Counted from the first letter of the stretch, positions 23,020 through 34,740 are shown. The stretch is DNA of 64,000 nucleotides from Piliocolobus tephrosceles (GCF_002776525.5 NC_045438.1:143508095-143572094), one strand, 5' to 3'. The notes: a model not told the origin generated them from the letters alone. Program-made: numbers and translations.

Positions 23020-23242
23020 TAGTAGGTAAAGACCCACAAAGATTTCAGACGTCATGTAATTAAGTTATCAGACACAGACTATAAGATGGTCATGTTTAGT
23101 ATGTTTAAAGAAATACACAAGTTTGAACAAGTTTGAAAATATGTGCAGGAAACCAAGAACTATATAAAACACACAAGCAAACTTCAAAAAGAATGAAGTA
23201 GTACTTCTGAAAATGAAAAACAAAGTAGCAGAATTAAAACTT

Positions 23243-23538
23243 TGCCAGGTGTGGTGGCTCATGCCTGTAATCCCAGCACTTTGGGAGGCAGAGGTGAGAG
23301 GATTGCTTGAGGCAGGAGTTCAAGACCAGCCTGGGCAACACGGTGAAACCCTGTTCCTATAAAAATTACAAAAGTTAGTTCAGTGTAGTGGTGTGCACCT
23401 GTAGTCCTAGCTACTCACAAAGCTGTAGTGGGAGGATCTCTTGAGCTTGGGAGGTAGAGGCTACAGTAATTGTACCACTGTGCTCCAGCCTGGGCAACAG
23501 AGCAAGACCCTGTCTCCAAAAATCAAATAAATAAATAA
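23243..23538 (+). mobile_element. AluJ-type element inside L1
   Basis: 'ccaggtgtggtggctcatgcctgtaatcccagcactttggg' to 'gagcaagaccctgtctccaaaaatcaaataaataaataag'. Highly diverged. Confidence 0.93.
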
Positions 23539-24569
23539 GTGTAGCTCAGAGAGACAAAGAAATGGAAAATCGAAAGAAAGGTTAAAAGATGTGGAAGATA
23601 GAGTAAAAAATAAAAGATGACAGAGCAAAGACAGTATCCAAAATATATAAAGAACTCTGAAATCTTAGAAATAAGAAAATAAAAACCCAATTCAAAAATG
23701 AGCAAAAATTTAAACAGATACTTCACCAAAAAGAAATACAGATGGCAAATAAGTACATAAAAAGATGTTCAACATCACTAGTTATTAGGAAAATGCAAAT
23801 TAAGACCAAGATGAAATATCAATACACATCTACTGGAACAAGCGAAATATACTGGCAATACCAAATGCAGGTGAGTATGTGAAGAAACTGGATATTTCAT
23901 ACATTGCTGGTGGGGGTATAAAATGGTATAGCCACTCAGGAAATTAGCTTTGCATTTCCTCAAAAAACTAAGCGTTCACTTACCATATGGTACATCAGCA
24001 CTCCTCTGCCTTATGATACAGAAATTAACATTTACATCCACACAAAAACCTATACACAAATGTCCATGTAGTATTATTTCCAATAGTCAAAAAATGGAAA
24101 CAACCAAAATGTCTCGCAGTAGGTGAATTGCTAAAGAAACTATGGTGTATATCTAGCCATACAATATACTCAGCAATAAAAAGGAGGAAGCTACTAATAA
24201 ACACAGCGACTTTAATGGACCTCGAGGTCAACATGCTGAGGGAAAAAAGCCAATCTCAAAAGGACACAGGCTGTATGGGTTCAATTATACATTTGCAAAC
24301 ATTGTAAAACGTCTTATAACAGGTTAGAAGTTGCCAGGGATTAAGGACAGTGATGGGAGGGTAGTATGTGTGGCTGTGTGGCTATACAGGGGTAGCGTGA
24401 GGGAGAGCTCTATAGTGATGGAACAATTCTGCGTTTTGATTGTGATGGTAATTACAGGGACCTACATATCTGGTGAAATGGCAAAGAAACATACACACAC
24501 ACAAACACACAGCCAATGTCAATTTCTGGGTTTTGATACTGCATTAAAGTTACGTAAAAAGTAACCATT

Positions 24570-24692
24570 AGAGCCAGGTGGCAGTGAGCACGTGTAGTCC
24601 TAGCTACATGAAAGACTGAGGTGGGAGGAAGGAAGGATAGCTTTAGCCCAGGAATTCGAGACCAGCCTGGGAGACCCTGTCTCAAAAAATAG
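24570..24692 (+). mobile_element. Truncated Alu/monomer inside the L1 3'UTR
   Basis: 'gccaggtggcagtgagcacgtgtagtcctagctac' to 'gagaccctgtctcaaaaaatag', about 120 bp, lacking one arm. L1 sequence resumes after it. Confidence 0.8.
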
Positions 24693-24775
24693 AGTGAAGG
24701 GTACATGGGACGTCTTTGTACTATCTTTGCAACGTCCTGTGAATCTATAATGATTTCAAAAGAAACATTAGAAAA

Positions 24776-25283
24776 AGAAAACACAAAGTATGAGAATTTT
24801 CCAGAAGATCAAAGACACATATTTTTACCCAAAGGTTAAATGAATGCCAAGGAGGATAAATACACACACAGTCACATGCATGTACAAACATACGTACAAC
24901 TTTTTTAAAAACTGAAGTAGAATTGTGCTATACATAACTTTTCTGCAGCTTGCTTTTTCTCTTAATGCAAATTCCATGAAAGATCTTTTTTTATCCTTGT
25001 CTTCCCAGAAAAATGCCTTAAATATTAATATGTACATATTGGTCTATATGTATATACGTGTACTTACGTACATATGTGTCCATTTCATGAACAGCTACAT
25101 ATATTCTATTTGTTCTCTTCTATTATTTTACACTTGTTCTTAGGTATCATCTAGACATTTAAGAGTCTACCAACATTTTTATAAAAAGAATGAGCACTAA
25201 CTTTTCCTCTAATTGCTAGGTGTGGATTATTTGCGCAGTGCAAACCTCTTTGTAGGGGTTCAAACAGTGGGATAAACACATGC
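24776..25283. other. AT-rich sequence with tetranucleotide-like TATG/TACG runs
   Basis: 24900-25040 ('gcagcttgctttttctcttaatgcaaattccatgaaag') resembles the antisense 3' region of an old L1 but is too diverged to call firmly. Confidence 0.4.
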
Positions 25284-25582
25284 GGCTGGGCGGGATGGCT
25301 CACGCCTGTAATCCCAGCATTTTGTGAGGCCGAGGTAGGTGGATCGCTGAAGGTCAGGAGTTTGAGACCAGCCTGGCCAACATGGTGAACCCCATCTTTA
25401 CTAAAATTACAAAAAAGTCAGCTGCACGTGGTGGTGGGAGCCTGTAATCCCAGCTACTCCAGAGGTTGAGGCTGGAGAATTGCTTGAGCCCAGGAGACGG
25501 AGGTTGCAGTGAGCCAAGATCGTGCCATTGTATTCCAGTCTGGGAGACAGTAGCAAAACTCAAAAAAAAAAAAAAAAAAAAA
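25284..25582 (+). mobile_element. AluS/J element with A20 tail
   Basis: 'ggctgggcgggatggctcacgcctgtaatcccagc' to a long uninterrupted A tail. Confidence 0.94.
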
Positions 25583-26199
25583 TTCTCTGCTGTGGTTTGC
25601 ATAACCAATCAAAGAAAGGCATAGACACAGGAGAACTAGAGAACCCTGCTCCAGTGGGATTTGCAGTTTCGATTCTCCCCGGCCTGTCCTCCATCAACAA
25701 AGATATCTTCAGTCATTCATTTTTCCACTTCCAATCAATGAATCCCAAGTGGAGACCTCATGCAAATTTGCTGTCCGATAATACTTCTAGAGAATTTGTA
25801 CAGATGTATGCTATTCTTCAAAGAGATTTTCACAAGACTAAGGAAGCCAGGATGAATTGCGTCACCTTTTTATGCATATCAATGTACAATCACCTTTTTG
25901 CTATAATGTACCTCCTTTTCAAATGCTATTAAGTAGCTAAAAGTTCAAAGCCTACTGTACTAAAAAAAAAAAAAAAAAGTTTCTTTTATCCCACCTCTCC
26001 TAAACAATACGTGTTACCATGAAAACCAAATAAAAAGATGATACATCCATGGCATTAAATACAAGGATAGACTAGTAGATTAAACGTTCTTTAATGGAGT
26101 GAATATTCTTCTCGTAGCAGTGTCTTTCAAAACCATCTCTTCCTTTACATTCCCAATGCACCTGCCCTAGATGCAAGCTTTATTATTGCCTTATAATTA
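25583..26199. other. Unique sequence, no feature recognised
   Basis: An open frame (25522-25932, 136 codons) begins inside the Alu and runs on by chance. An octamer-like ATGCAAAT occurs at about 25760. A17 tract near 25962. Confidence 0.45.
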
Positions 26200-26480
26200 T
26201 TCTCCCCTACCTCCACACTCTCTCCTCCCAAAACCATAATTTATGTCACAGGAAGAATAATCTTCCTAAAATAGCTTTTTACTTACCTCTTCTATAAGGC
26301 CTTACATGGCCACCCAAAACCTGTAATTTTAAGTCCAAACAGCTTGTTCAAGCAGCAAAGCAGTAAATCTAAAAGAATCTCAGTTGCCACATATTCTTAC
26401 TTTTCTTACTCTGGTGGTCAAGGTCATCCCTACCCTATGCAATCACATCTCCCACTGCAACATCCCTCGATAAACCCACC
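26200..26480 (+). repeat. L2 fragment
   Basis: 'aataatcttcctaaaatag', 'ataaggccttacatggccacccaaaacctg' and the later 'atgcaatcacatctcccactgc' follow the L2 3' region, diverged. Confidence 0.55.
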
Positions 26481-26489
26481 ACCTTAAGG

Positions 26490-27040
26490 CTAGTTAGCAT
26501 AATGGTTGGAAGCATAGGTTCTGGTGCCAGACTGCCTGAGTATGCATTTGGCTGCTGCTTCTTGCTAGCTGGGAGACTTTGAGGTGCTTAGCCTCTCTGG
26601 ACCATACTTTCTTCACATGTGTAATGAGAGTAATAAAAGTACCTGCCTCAGGTTAACATTTTAAAAATGCTTAGAATAAGCGAGGCATGGTGGCTCACGC
26701 TTGTAATCCTAGCACTTTGGGAGGCCAAGGCGGGCAGATCACCTGAAGTCAGGAGTTCAAGACCAGCCTAACCAACATGGCGAAACCCCATCTCTACTAA
26801 AAATACAAAAAATTAGCCAGGCATGGTGGCAGCTGCTTATAATCCCAGCTACTCGGGGAGGCTGAGGCAGGAGAATCACTTGAACCCAGGAGGTGGAGGC
26901 TGTGAGTTTAGATTGCGCCACTGCACTCCAGCCTGGGCAACAGAGCGAGACTGTCTCAAAAAAAAAAAAAAAAAAAAGTGCTTAGAATAACAACTGTACC
27001 CTAAAGAAAGCACAAAATAAATAGTAATTTTCTTACTTAT
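26490..27040 (+). repeat. MIR SINE split by an Alu
   Basis: 'gttagcataatggttggaagcataggttctggtgccagactgcc' is the MIR start and 'caaaataaatag' its tail. The Alu at 26680-26978 interrupts it and is bracketed by TGCTTAGAATAA. Confidence 0.85.
26680..26978 (+). mobile_element. AluS-type element with target-site duplication
   Basis: Starts 'gcgaggcatggtggctcacgc' (two 5' bases lost). TGCTTAGAATAA at 26668-26679 and 26979-26990. Confidence 0.95.
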
Positions 27041-27059
27041 TGCTTTATCCTTACTGCCT

Positions 27060-27190
27060 ATGACAGCAGCCACCCCATAGACAAGGAAAGTGAGGCTTGG
27101 AGAAATTAAGTGACTTGCCCCAGAGCACAGAATTCCTGGCTACATGTTTGACTTCAGAGTCACCCAATGAGCACCACATTACACTGTATC
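27060..27190 (-). repeat. MIR fragment
   Basis: 'gacaaggaaagtgaggcttggagaaattaagtgacttgccccagagcacag' is the reverse MIR core. Confidence 0.8.
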
Positions 27191-27239
27191 CATCAGCCCC
27201 TGGCTTTTCACATGCTAGGGACTTCTTAAGTATAGCTCA

Positions 27240-27605
27240 AATTGTTTACTAAAATATCTTGAACATGCTAGCACCAGTCCCTTTTCACACACTGTTCCCC
27301 TAGCCTGGAATACTCCCTTCTCCAACAAGTATCCCCCAATATTTTATCAGTTCAAACTGTTCCATAGTGTTCTCTTCCTCTTCTGAATATTTATGGCACT
27401 TTAACTACCTATAAAACTCATTGGCACTGGTCATATCCTGTCTTGTATCGTAACTTGTCTTTTTTATGGGGCTTGTTTTGCAAACAAGACTGTAAATCTA
27501 CTGAGGATGGGTGGTGTTTGCCTTACGGTTCTTTGTGTTCTCGACGGGGTCCAGGGTGGCACCTTGCCCAGAGCCGACTCTCCTCAAATGGTTGCTGACT
27601 GATAA
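27240..27605 (+). repeat. L2 3'-end fragment
   Basis: 'cacacactgttcccctagcctggaatactcccttc', 'gactgtaaatctactgaggatgggtggtg' and the terminal 'aatggttgctgactgat' follow the L2 3' end in order. Confidence 0.82.
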
Positions 27606-27738
27606 ATAGGAGCAAAAGCAGCTAGAAATGGACAAAGTATCCCGATTCCCACCAACATCCCTTTTTCTGCTGCAGCACGTTCCACCCCTCACTCATGTGA
27701 CTGGGGACAGTCTTGGGGGCTGGAGGTTAATAACATGT

Positions 27739-28430
27739 GCTGTGGTTGGAAATTTGCCTCCAAAATTCATGTTGAGGCCAGGTGCGGTGGCTCATGCCTG
27801 TAACTCCAGCACTTTGGGAGGCCGAGGCGGGTGGATCACTTGAGCCTGGGAGTTTGAGATGAGCCTGGGAAACATGGAGAAACCCTGTCGCTACAAAAAA
27901 ATGGAAAAATTAGCCAGGCGTGGCGGTGCATGCCTATTGTCTCAGCTACTTAGGAGGCTGAAGTGGGAGGATCAACTGCACCAGGGGAGGTCAAGGCTGT
28001 AGTGAGCTGAGATTCCACCACTGCTCTCCAGCCTGGTGACAGAGTGAGACCTGGTCTCAAACAAACAAATGAACAAAAAATTCAAAATGTATGTTGAAGC
28101 TTAATCCCCAGTGCAGCAGTGTTACGAAGTGGGGTTTTTAGGTGGTGATTAGGTGATTCGACCATGAGGGCTGGACACTCATGGATGGGATTAGTACCTT
28201 AAAAAAGGGCTGGAGAGAATTAGCTAGGCCCTTCCATCCCTTCTCCATGAGAGGACACAGCATTGAAGGCGCCATCTTGGAAGCAGAGGCCAGGCCCTCA
28301 GCAGACTCCTAAACTGCTGGTGCCTTGACCTTGGACTTTCAGCCTCCAGAACTGTGAGAAGTACATTTCTGTAATTTGTAAATTACCCAGTCTCAGGATT
28401 TTGTTGTAGCAATACAAACAGACAACAACA
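27739..28430 (+). mobile_element. MLT1-like MaLR LTR, split by an Alu
   Basis: 'tgctgtggttggaaatttgcctccaaaattcatgttga' begins it. After the Alu: 'aagcttaatccccagtgcagcagtg', 'gacactcatggatgggattagtacc', 'cagcctccagaactgtgagaag' and 'taaattacccagtctcagg'. Solo LTR, no coding capacity. Confidence 0.78.
27776..28080 (+). mobile_element. AluJ-type element inserted in MLT1-like LTR
   Basis: 'ggccaggtgcggtggctcatgcctgtaactccagc' to 'ctcaaacaaacaaatgaacaaaaaa'. The flank AAAATTCATGTTGA recurs imperfectly after the tail. Confidence 0.94.
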
Positions 28431-29301
28431 TGCATCCTCCATACCCTTTTTGGTGTCTGTTCCATACCTGGGTCTTACAATGTAGAGGAAATAACTAAAA
28501 GTGAACTAATTGTATCCTCTTCTGGAGGTTCAAGAATGCCTAGAGGGACAACCTTTTTTCTCCCTGAACTTGTAACACATTTAGACTTAGAGAAGGAGGT
28601 AGACAAAAGAAAATTAAAACATCACCTGTATTGTAGGAAATTTAGACACATTTTTAATGTAGATAAAAGCCAGATTGGAGAGTGTGGCGTAGGTCTCTTA
28701 GCCAAAAGATGGCATACCATTGACCCCCCAGAATTAGTGTTTGTTTCGCACTAAGTCATAAGCAGCACAAGACAACCACAGACCTTCCCTGTGGAGTTTT
28801 GCCCCAACACAGTTTAGTGTGTGGAGAAACAGAGGAGATGCTGGCAGTTGGCTACAAATAGGAGAGAAAAAGGCTAATTGGGGTATGCTCATGGCCTTCT
28901 TCCAAAATTTACCAAGAAGCTAGGTTGCTCTTAGCTGAGGAGGATGAATGAGGGAGCGATGAGGACAGAAGCATTTGTCTAATGTGTGTTCCTCCATGTG
29001 GAAACATAAAATCAAGGGGAGAGAGAGAGAGAGAGAGTCCCCACAACAGCCTGCAGCTGTCTTTTCCCTTTGTGTTTAAGCACTACATCTGTGGTTAACC
29101 AGAAGTGAGGCCACCCTCCTGGGAAGAAAGATCAGCAGTCTATTAAAGCAATCTTATCCTACTTTCATGGACAATTCCTCCATTACCAGACCCTTTTCCT
29201 GCGTGGATCCTCCTAGGACCTGTTATGGACATTGCAGATTTTGCTCTGAGAAAATTCTGAAATGAAACTCTGCATTAATTACACTAACTCCAAGGCTGCC
29301 A
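28431..29301. other. Unique sequence with a short (GA)n
   Basis: (GA)n at about 29018-29037. A 72-codon plus-strand frame at 28536-28754 has no family similarity that I recognise. Confidence 0.45.
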
Positions 29302-29915
29302 GTTATGAGTTGAATTTTGTCCCCATAAAAGGATATGTTGAGGTCCTAACCTTCAGTACCTCAGAATGTGACTTCATTTGGAAACAGGATCATCACAGAT
29401 GTAGTTAATTGAAGTGAAATTATACAGGAATAGGGTGGGCCCCTAAGAAGACACAGAGATGCAGGGAGAATGCCATGTGAAGATGGAGGCAGAAGGGCCA
29501 GGTACAGTGGCTCATACCTGTAATCCCAGTAGTTTGTGAGATTGAAGCTGGAGTGTGGCTTGAGCTCAGGAGTTCAGGGCTGCAGTGAGCTATGATTGGC
29601 CACTCCACTCCAGCCTGGGCAACAGAGTGAGACCCTGTCTCAAAAAAAAAAAAAAAAAAAAAAAAAAATGGAGGTAGAGCTTGGAGTGCTGCATCTACAA
29701 ACCAAAGAACACCAAGGATTGATGGCCATTTCTAGAAGCTAAGACAGAGGAGGCATGAAAGGGATTTTCTCTCAGAGTCCTTGGATGACACCCACCCTCC
29801 TGACACCTTGATTCCATACCTCCAGCCTCCAGAACTGTGAGAGAATAAATTTCTGTTGTTTTCAGTCACCCAGTTTGTGGTACCTTGTTACAACAGTCCT
29901 AGAAAACGAATAAAC
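29302..29915 (+). mobile_element. MLT1-like MaLR LTR, split by a deleted Alu
   Basis: 'gagttgaattttgtccccataaaagg', 'cagtacctcagaatgtgacttcatttgg', 'ctccagaactgtgagagaataaatttctgttgttttcagtcacccagtttgtgg' follow the LTR order on both sides of the Alu. Confidence 0.8.
29497..29668 (+). mobile_element. Internally deleted Alu with A27 tail
   Basis: The left-arm start ('ggccaggtacagtggctcatacctgtaatccc') passes to right-arm end sequence ('ttcagggctgcagtgagctatgattggcc...gcctgggcaacagag'), about 145 bp plus tail. ATGGAGGCAGA before and ATGGAGGTAGA after form a one-mismatch duplication. Confidence 0.88.
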
Positions 29916-31254
29916 CATCCTACACCCAAGAGTGAAAGTTCACTCTGTTTCTCACCCCAAATTATATGCAGACACGTTTCCAATGTAGCTCATCAAGCAT
30001 CAGAGAGATAACACATCACTGGGTGTTGATTATACTTCTCAAGAATAATAATCTTAATAGCAAAATTCTAAGAAATCTTTCATTTCTTCTAAGTGTTTGT
30101 TCTCCCCCTCCCATGCTAAAATAAGGAGTTAATGTGCTGGGGAGTAACTAAGTAAAAAATGTGTTGAAGAAATAGAAAGGTGTTTATTTTGATTTTCAGA
30201 AAGGTTTATTTCAACTTCCATTTTAATTTTAGGTCACCTTTGTGAGAGGACTAAAAATAGATCAAATGGATATTAATATTGTGCTAAATTAATTTTGAGT
30301 ATAAGAATCCATCCATCCTTAGATCATTTTCAATTAAGGTGCATATGCAAATTCTGCTTTGCACATGTCAACATTATTTAGTAGATGCATTTGTACATAT
30401 GACCATACTGCACTATAATGACCATAGTTATTATTTAGTATTCTATGTGTTTCATTGCAAAATGTAGTTTTTTTTTTTTCATTCATTCTCTGATTCTTAA
30501 GCATTTGGATATTTTTCCATTTTTGCCTAAATAACATATTTCTGTGTATATTTTTTCTTCTCTTAGATTATGTCCTTAAGTTATTTTTCAAAAGACATAA
30601 CTAGATCAAACTATAAAGAGTATATTACATGTCACCATCATACACTCAAAAAAGACTGGTCCAGTTTACAATACCACCAACAGTGTTATCAGAAGGATTT
30701 GTAATTTTTAAAGTTTCATTGTTTAAAAGTTTAAAGTTTCGTGTGGCAAATGTACACTACTAAACATTATGCACTTCATCACAAACCTTTTATTAAAAAT
30801 TGTCATTATAATCAAATGACCTATGCAATTAAACTATATTTGCTCTTGCCCCAGCACGCAGGTAATTTCTCAAACATATCTGACACATAAAACTCTTGGA
30901 AAAATTATTTGCTATTTTTATGAGACTTTCACTTTTCTTCTGGAGCTGAAATTCACCAAATAGTTCTGCTGTCACAAACTCTAAAATGGCGGGACTTGAG
31001 AAGAGACTAGCTATTTTGACACTGAGCTGAAGAAAAAGCAATAGGTTTATTTGGTGTCAGAAAAGAAACCCAGCTAAGTCCAACTCAACTGAATCTTTGG
31101 TGCATACATGGTTCCTGATGGTCTATTGCTTCTTCTGTTAAAATGAAAAGAAAAGAAAAGAATGTGAATTTGGCGTTTCTTTTTCTTTCTTTTCTTCCTT
31201 TTTTTTTTTTTTTGGTGGGTAATTTTGGAAGGAGAAAAGATATAATGAATAAAA
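29916..31254. other. AT-rich; 30330-30740 probably degraded antisense L1
   Basis: 'ggtccagtttacaataccaccaacagtgttatcagaagg' is an antisense L1 ORF2 landmark. The rest is too diverged. 31145-31215 is a GAAAA/CTTTT-rich tract. Confidence 0.45.
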
Positions 31255-32105
31255 TTTAACTTGTGTATGCCAAGACAATTCAATGAAGAAAGAATAGTAT
31301 TTTCAACAAATGGCACTGGGACAACTGGATATCCACATGCAAAAAAATAAATTTGGACCTCTATCTTATACCATATATAAAAATTAACTTAAAATGGATC
31401 ATAGCCTAAATGTAAGCACTGAAACTATAAAATTCCTAGAAGAAAACATGGAAGTAAATCTTCGTGACTGGGGATTGGGCAATGGTTTCTTATATGTAAC
31501 ACCAAAAGCCCAAGTAACAAAAATTTTAAAAATGAATCTCATAAAATTCAAGATTTTTGTGTATCAAGGACTTAAGAAAATACAGCCCACAGAATGGGAG
31601 TAAAATTTGTACATGATGTGTCTGACAAGGGGCTTGTATTCACCATATTGAAGAAACTCTCACAAAGACAACCTAAGTTAAAAGTCAGGAAAGAATTTGT
31701 GTAGATATTACGCAAAAAAGATATACAGATGTCCAGTAAGCACACAAAAACTGCTCAACATCATTAGTCACTAAAGAAATACAAACCAAAACTACAATAA
31801 GATACCACATCATACCCACTGGAATGGCTAAAATGAAAAAGACAATAACAAGTGTTAGAAAGGACACAGGGACACTGGAACCCTCACACATTGCTGGTGG
31901 GAATGTAAAATGGTACAGCCACTTTAAAAAACACATGTCAATATGAAAACTTGTACATGAATGCTCATAGCAGCTTTATAATAGCCAAAAGGTGGAAACC
32001 AGATATCCATTATCTGATGAATGCACAAGCAAAATGTGCTATATCCATATTACTATTCAGCTATTAAAAGGAATTAAGTGCTATCGCATGATATAAAATG
32101 AGAAT

Positions 32106-32397
32106 GGCCAGGCACAATGGCTCACACCTATAATCCCAGCACTTTGGGAGACCAAGGCAGAAGGATGGCTTGAACCCAGGAGTTGGAGATCAGCCTGGGC
32201 AACATGGGGGAACCCCATCTCTACAAAAACTACAAAAATTGACTGGGCGTGGTGATGTCTGACTGTAGTCCCAGTTACTCAGAGGGTTGAAGCAGGAGGC
32301 TCACTTGAGTCCAGGAGGTTTAGGCACAGTGAGCCCTGATCCAGTCACTGCACTCCAGCCTGCATGACAGAGTGAGACCATGTCTCAAAAAAGTAAA
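32106..32397 (+). mobile_element. AluJ-type element nested in L1
   Basis: 'ggccaggcacaatggctcacacctataatccc' to 'gaccatgtctcaaaaaagtaaa'. Target-site duplication ATAAAATGAGAAT at 32093-32105 and 32398-32410. Confidence 0.95.
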
Positions 32398-32479
32398 ATA
32401 AAATGAGAATGGACCTGAAAACATTATGCTAAATAAAAGAAGCTAGTCACAAAAGACAGCATATTATATGATGTTATTT

Positions 32480-32797
32480 TATTTGTTTGTTTGTTTATTT
32501 ATTTATTTATTGAGATGGAGTTTCGCTCTTTTTGCCCAGGCTGGAGTGTAATGGCGTGATCTCAGCTCACCGCAACCTCTGCCTCTCAGGTTCAAGTGAT
32601 TCTCCTGCTTTAGCCTCCCAAGTAGCTGTGGTTACAGGCATGCACCATCACACCCAGCTAATTATTTTGTATTTTTAGTAGATACAGGGTTTCTCCATGT
32701 TGGTCAGGCTGGTCTCGAACTCCCAACCTCAGGTGATCTGCCTGCCTCAGCCTCCCAAAGCGCTGGGCTTACAGGCATAAGCCACCGCGTCCAGCAC
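32480..32797 (-). mobile_element. AluS-type element nested in L1
   Basis: (TTTG/TTTA)n tail, 'gagatggagtttcgctctttttgcccaggctgg' to 'gccaccgcgtccagc'. Target-site duplication ATGATGTTATTT at 32468-32479 and 32798-32809. Confidence 0.95.
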
Positions 32798-33301
32798 ATG
32801 ATGTTATTTATGTGATATGTCTAGAACAGACAAATTCGGAGGCAGAAAATTCATTAATACATTGCTTGGAGCTAGGGTTAGGCAAGGAAATTGGAATGGG
32901 GAGTGACTGCAAAATGGGCACAGGGTTTCTTTTTGGAATTATGAAGATGTTCTAAAGGTACATTGTGGTAATGGTTGCACAATTTTAAATATTCTGAAAA
33001 CCACTGAACTATACACTCTAAATGAGTGAATTTTATGGCATGTAAACTATATCTCAGTAAAGCTGTTTCAAAGAAACTATTTTAATTGTACGTAATTATG
33101 CCCCCAAAGATACTACTTTTAACATTTGCCATATTTATAAACTTTGTAGACCTTCCTTAATGAGAGCTTAGTGAGTGTGAAGGGAGAAGTCATAAGAATG
33201 TCATGATTAAACTACAGGCAAGTCATTCCTTCTCTCCTATGTATTATGTGGACATTAAGTCTAATCTATTTACTCTCCACATTTTTATCACTGCCTTATG
33301 C

Positions 33302-33721
33302 TATGGTTTGAATAGTTGTCCCATCCAAAACTCATATTGAAATTTAATACCCAATGTAGCCATATTGAGAGATGGGGCCTTTAAGAGGTGACTGAGTCAC
33401 AAGGGTTCTGCCTTCATGAATGGATTAATCCATTCATGAATTAACAGATTAATTGGTTATCATGGGAGTGGGACCAGTGGCTATATAAGCAAAAGGAGGG
33501 AGACCTGAGCAAGGATGTTAGCCTGCTCAGCCCTCTAACCCTGGAACATCCTGCCCCACTTTGGGACTCCATAGAGTTCCCACCAGCAAGAAGGCTGCCA
33601 GATACAGCCCTTTGCCCTTGGACTTCTCAGCCACTATAACTGTATGAAATCCATCCCTTTTCTTTATAAATTACTCAATTTAATGTATTATGTTATAAGC
33701 AACAGAAAATGGGCTAAGACA
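33302..33721 (+). mobile_element. MLT1/MER-type solo LTR
   Basis: 'ctatggtttgaatagttgtcccatccaaaactcatattgaaatttaatacccaatg', 'ttcatgaatggattaatcc', 'cttggacttctcagcc' and the end 'aacagaaaatgggctaagaca' are typical. Contains a perfect 28-bp palindrome at 33413-33440. Confidence 0.75.
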
Positions 33722-33789
33722 CCTTCGATGTTAATATGGGGACTTATTAGTCAAGCCAAGAGCCAAGTCATAATCACTGACTGCTCTTT

Positions 33790-34740
33790 TCACCTATGGT
33801 CCAGTTAAGCTCCTCCAAGCACCTGAAGTCTCTTGTTTTCTTCATCCCATTTCTACTGCCCTAGTTAAAGCCACCATCATTTCTCACCTAGATTGTTGCA
33901 AGAGCCCCTTCCAACAGCGTACTCTGCCCACACTCTTGCCCTGTTGATATGTTGATATGCATACTCACCCAGCAGCTAGAGTAATCTCTCTCCTGCTTAC
34001 AACCCTTCAATATCTCCTCTTATATTTAGACTACAGTTAAAATTCCTCAAAGTGTCTCCCAAGGCTTAAGATGATGGGCTTCTGTTGACCCTTCCAACCC
34101 TAGGGCTTTCCACCTCCCACCCTTCTTCCCCACCCAACACTCTGTTTCAACTATACTGCATTTCTTTCAGCTGCTAGCGTACATTCTCTCTTTCTCTGTT
34201 TTCTAAGCCTTTGCACTACTGCTTTCTCCGGGTGAAATATTTCTACTGCTACCCCCTACTTACCACTCACAGTTCTCCTCACCAGCCTGTGTCCAGCCTA
34301 CTCCTTCTCATTCTACTTTTTTTTTTTTTTTTTTTTGAGACGGAGTCTGGCCCTGTTGCCCAGCTAGAGTGCAATGAGGCAGTCTCGGGTCACTACAACC
34401 TCTGCCTCCTGGGTTCAAGTGATTATCCTGCCTCAGCCCCCCAAGTCGCCAGGATTACAGGCACCCACCAACACACCCAGCTAACTTTTCTGTATTTTTA
34501 GTAGAGACAGGGTTTCACCTTGTTGGCCAGGCTGGTCTTGAACTCCTGACCTCAGGCGATCGGCCTGCCTCGGACTCCCAAAGTGCTGGGTTTACAGGCA
34601 TGGGTCACTGCACCCGGCCTTCCTTCTCATTCTTTAGGAATCATTTGGCCATCACTACCTCCAAAAGTCTTTCCTGACTCCCATGGCTGTATCAGATGCC
34701 CTTGCTAAGATCCCACAGAACTCTTTATTTCCCCTATGAT
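33790..34740 (+). repeat. L2 LINE 3' region, split by an Alu
   Basis: Follows the L2 consensus over about 650 bp: 'cacctagattgttgcaagagccccttcc', 'agctagagtaatctctctcctgcttacaacccttcaatatctcc', 'tgcatttctttcagctgctag', then after the Alu 'caaaagtctttcctgactccc' and 'gatcccacagaactctttatttcccctatgata'. Confidence 0.85.
34315..34620 (-). mobile_element. AluS-type element inserted in L2
   Basis: T17 tail, 'gagacggagtctggccctgttgccc' to 'catgggtcactgcacccggcc'. Target-site duplication TCCTTCTCATTCT at 34302-34314 and 34621-34633. Confidence 0.96.

Larger units (their letters stand above)
23020..24775 (+). mobile_element. Old L1 (L1M/L1ME-type), sense, internally rearranged
   Basis: 23020-23242 resembles an ORF1 region ('cagacacagactataagatggtcatgtttagtatgtttaaagaaat'). 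23539-23640 continues it ('gttaaaagatgtggaagatagag'). 23640-24569 is the ORF2 C-terminus to 3'UTR ('agatacttcaccaaaaagaaatacagatggc', 'cattgctggtgggggtataaaatggtatagcc', 'acaatatactcagcaataaaaaggagg'). The central ORF2 part is missing, so this is either an internal deletion or two L1 copies. Alu pieces interrupt at 23243-23538 and 24570-24692. No intact frame remains. Confidence 0.85.
31255..33072 (+). mobile_element. L1M (L1MB/MC-like) ORF2 C-terminus to 3' end, with two nested Alus
   Basis: Motifs in order: 'aatggcactgggacaactggat', 'aatttggacctctatcttatacca', 'ccactggaatggctaaaatg', 'cacattgctggtgggaatgtaaaatgg', 'ggtacattgtggtaatggttgcaca' and 'actgaactatacactctaaatgagtgaattttatggcatgtaaac'. 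Numerous stops, no intact reverse transcriptase frame. Alus at 32106-32397 (+) and 32480-32797 (-). Confidence 0.93.

Noticed and set aside
24452..24784. 110-codon minus-strand frame
   Set aside because: Antisense reading of L1 3'UTR plus an Alu fragment.
25522..25932. 136-codon plus-strand frame
   Set aside because: Begins in the Alu and its A tail (poly-Lys) and continues into unique DNA by chance. No recognisable domain.
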